Source of the DNA: an uncultured Clostridiaceae bacterium
GTDB taxonomy: Bacteria; Bacillota; Clostridia; Lachnospirales; Lachnospiraceae
Assembly (NCBI GenBank): GCA_947175805.1
Contig: CAMWOF010000034.1
Coordinates: 1 to 12,896 of the forward strand
Reading direction: 5' to 3'
DNA length: 12,896 nucleotides
Shown here: piece by piece, positions 12,260-12,896 of the stretch
How positions within the stretch are numbered: position 1 is the first letter of the stretch
Layout: every line of letters starts with the position of its first letter
Program-made: the position numbers and the translations under genes
Notes under the pieces: model-generated
The model's database searches: none
What the model was told of the DNA's origin: nothing
Seen by the model: only the letters and a program-made list of their open reading frames with translations

Positions 12260-12896
12260 ATTCCCTGATTCCTTCCTCCAATGTTTTTTGGGGTTCATAA
12301 TGTAATTTTTCTTTTGCTTTCTCTATATCAAGTGTCTGTGAAAATGCTAATGTACAGACTGTATATTTTGTAAGCACCGGCTCTGATTTTAAACGGAAGG
12401 TTTTATATATCCACTCCAAAACGCAGGCCGCTGCATAAATAACCGAAAACGGCAGCTTTAGGAATCTTGCCCTTTCATTTGCAGCATGACAGAACTGCTC
12501 TAGCAGTACCTGAAATTCCTTTGGTTCTCCATTGGTAATATTAAACACCTGTCCCTCTACGTCCTCTGCTGTCATGGCAAGAAAGCACGCATAAGCTACA
12601 TTTTCCACACATGTAATATCTACAAGATTCCTGCCATTATTAAATAATGGAATCCCCATTTTGCCGTTTGCCCGCATCAATCGGGGCATAAGGCTTGGAT
12701 CTCCCTTTCCAATCAATCCTCTGGGACGCAATATCACTACATGCAGCCCCTTCTTCTGGAAAGTCTGCAGGGCTTCCTCCGCCATAATTTTTGTCCGTAT
12801 ATAATAATTTAACCGGTTATTCTTATCCACGTCCGTTTCTAATATATTAAATCTATCGCATTTATCCGAATACACACTTGGAGATGATATATATAC
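12225..12896 (-). CDS. Extended SDR, NAD-dependent epimerase / 3beta-HSD-OleD-like (5' end outside the window)
   Basis: The visible 223 residues are the C-terminal two-thirds of an extended short-chain dehydrogenase. The frame is open to the window edge, beginning VYISSPSVYSD, the catalytic-serine strand of this family. The active-site YxxxK is in NYYIRTKIMAE. Next comes the family-typical run VVILRPRGLIGKGDPSLMPRL, here spanning about residues 48-68 of the visible part. After it lie NGRNLVDITCVENVAYACFLAM and VFNITNGEP. This pattern fits 3beta-hydroxysteroid dehydrogenase-like and OleD-type 2-alkyl-3-ketoalkanoate reductases better than sugar epimerases. The N-terminal Rossmann nucleotide-binding half lies beyond position 12896. 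It overlaps the hydrolase gene by 35 bp. In context it probably reduces the keto product of the ketosynthase. Confidence 0.85.
   Translation of the reverse strand, partial: VYISSPSVYSDKCDRFNILETDVDKNNRLNYYIRTKIMAEEALQTFQKKGLHVVILRPRGLIGKGDPSLMPRLMRANGKMGIPLFNNGRNLVDITCVENVAYACFLAMTAEDVEGQVFNITNGEPKEFQVLLEQFCHAANERARFLKLPFSVIYAAACVLEWIYKTFRLKSEPVLTKYTVCTLAFSQTLDIEKAKEKLHYEPQKTLEEGIREYGDWWSANRKN

Noticed and set aside
9194..12896. Naming the cluster oleABCD
   Set aside because: There is no OleB-type alpha/beta hydrolase and the adenylating enzyme is of the PaaK/F390 type, not OleC. Only the ketosynthase and reductase are Ole-like.
1..12896. CRISPR array, tRNA, rRNA, insertion sequence or prophage genes
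   Set aside because: No regularly spaced repeats, tRNA-like cloverleaf, transposase motif or phage gene was seen on either strand.

Overview
The window looks like chromosomal DNA of a low-to-moderate GC anaerobic Firmicute, most likely class Clostridia and probably Lachnospiraceae-like. The basis is strong Shine-Dalgarno sites before most genes, ECF-sigma/ABC and LytTR/DUF3021/ABC modules of the kind common in gut Clostridia, short U-tailed hairpin terminators, and a residual DHH N-terminus of Lachnospiraceae type. The assignment rests on recognition, not on a search. All genes except a Cu/Zn superoxide dismutase read leftward (minus strand).

Left edge (1-1030): the start of a leftward gene runs off the window. 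Next comes a terminator, then a Fic-domain gene that has lost its N-terminal half and has no visible ribosome site. It is head-to-head with a small cytoplasmic Cu/Zn superoxide dismutase on the plus strand. A hairpin at 1011-1030 separates this pair from the next operon.

Region A (1101-4494): a four-gene leftward operon encoding an ECF-type sigma factor, a 264-residue membrane protein, an ABC ATPase and an ABC-2-type permease. Genes overlap or are separated by 5 bp. There is no recognisable anti-sigma gene, so the 264-residue membrane protein is the obvious candidate for sigma control or for a second transporter subunit.

Region B (4719-7172): a compact LytTR regulator, DUF3021 membrane protein, ABC ATPase, ABC permease operon. 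Its junctions are 0 bp, 1 bp and an ATGA overlap. The regulator has no receiver domain. Strong leftward terminators flank the operon at 4652-4678 and 7279-7306.

Region C (7393-8947): a 253-residue multi-spanning membrane protein of unknown function and a classical short-chain dehydrogenase, driven by a near-consensus promoter at 8991-9019.

Region D (9055-12896): the most interesting part, a tightly packed leftward set. It contains an extended-SDR of the 3beta-HSD/OleD type (5' end outside the window), a metallo-beta-lactamase-fold hydrolase, a PaaK/F390-synthetase-like adenylate-forming enzyme, and a FabH/OleA-like ketosynthase with an intact Cys-His-Asn triad. A 41-codon remnant of a DHH phosphoesterase follows in the same direction. 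The enzyme set suggests activation of a carboxylic acid, a Claisen condensation and ketone reduction: a small fatty-acid-derived or beta-keto-acid-derived metabolite pathway with an Ole-like logic but non-Ole parts. The adjacent SDR may contribute, but it has its own promoter. No tRNA, rRNA, CRISPR array or insertion sequence was seen.
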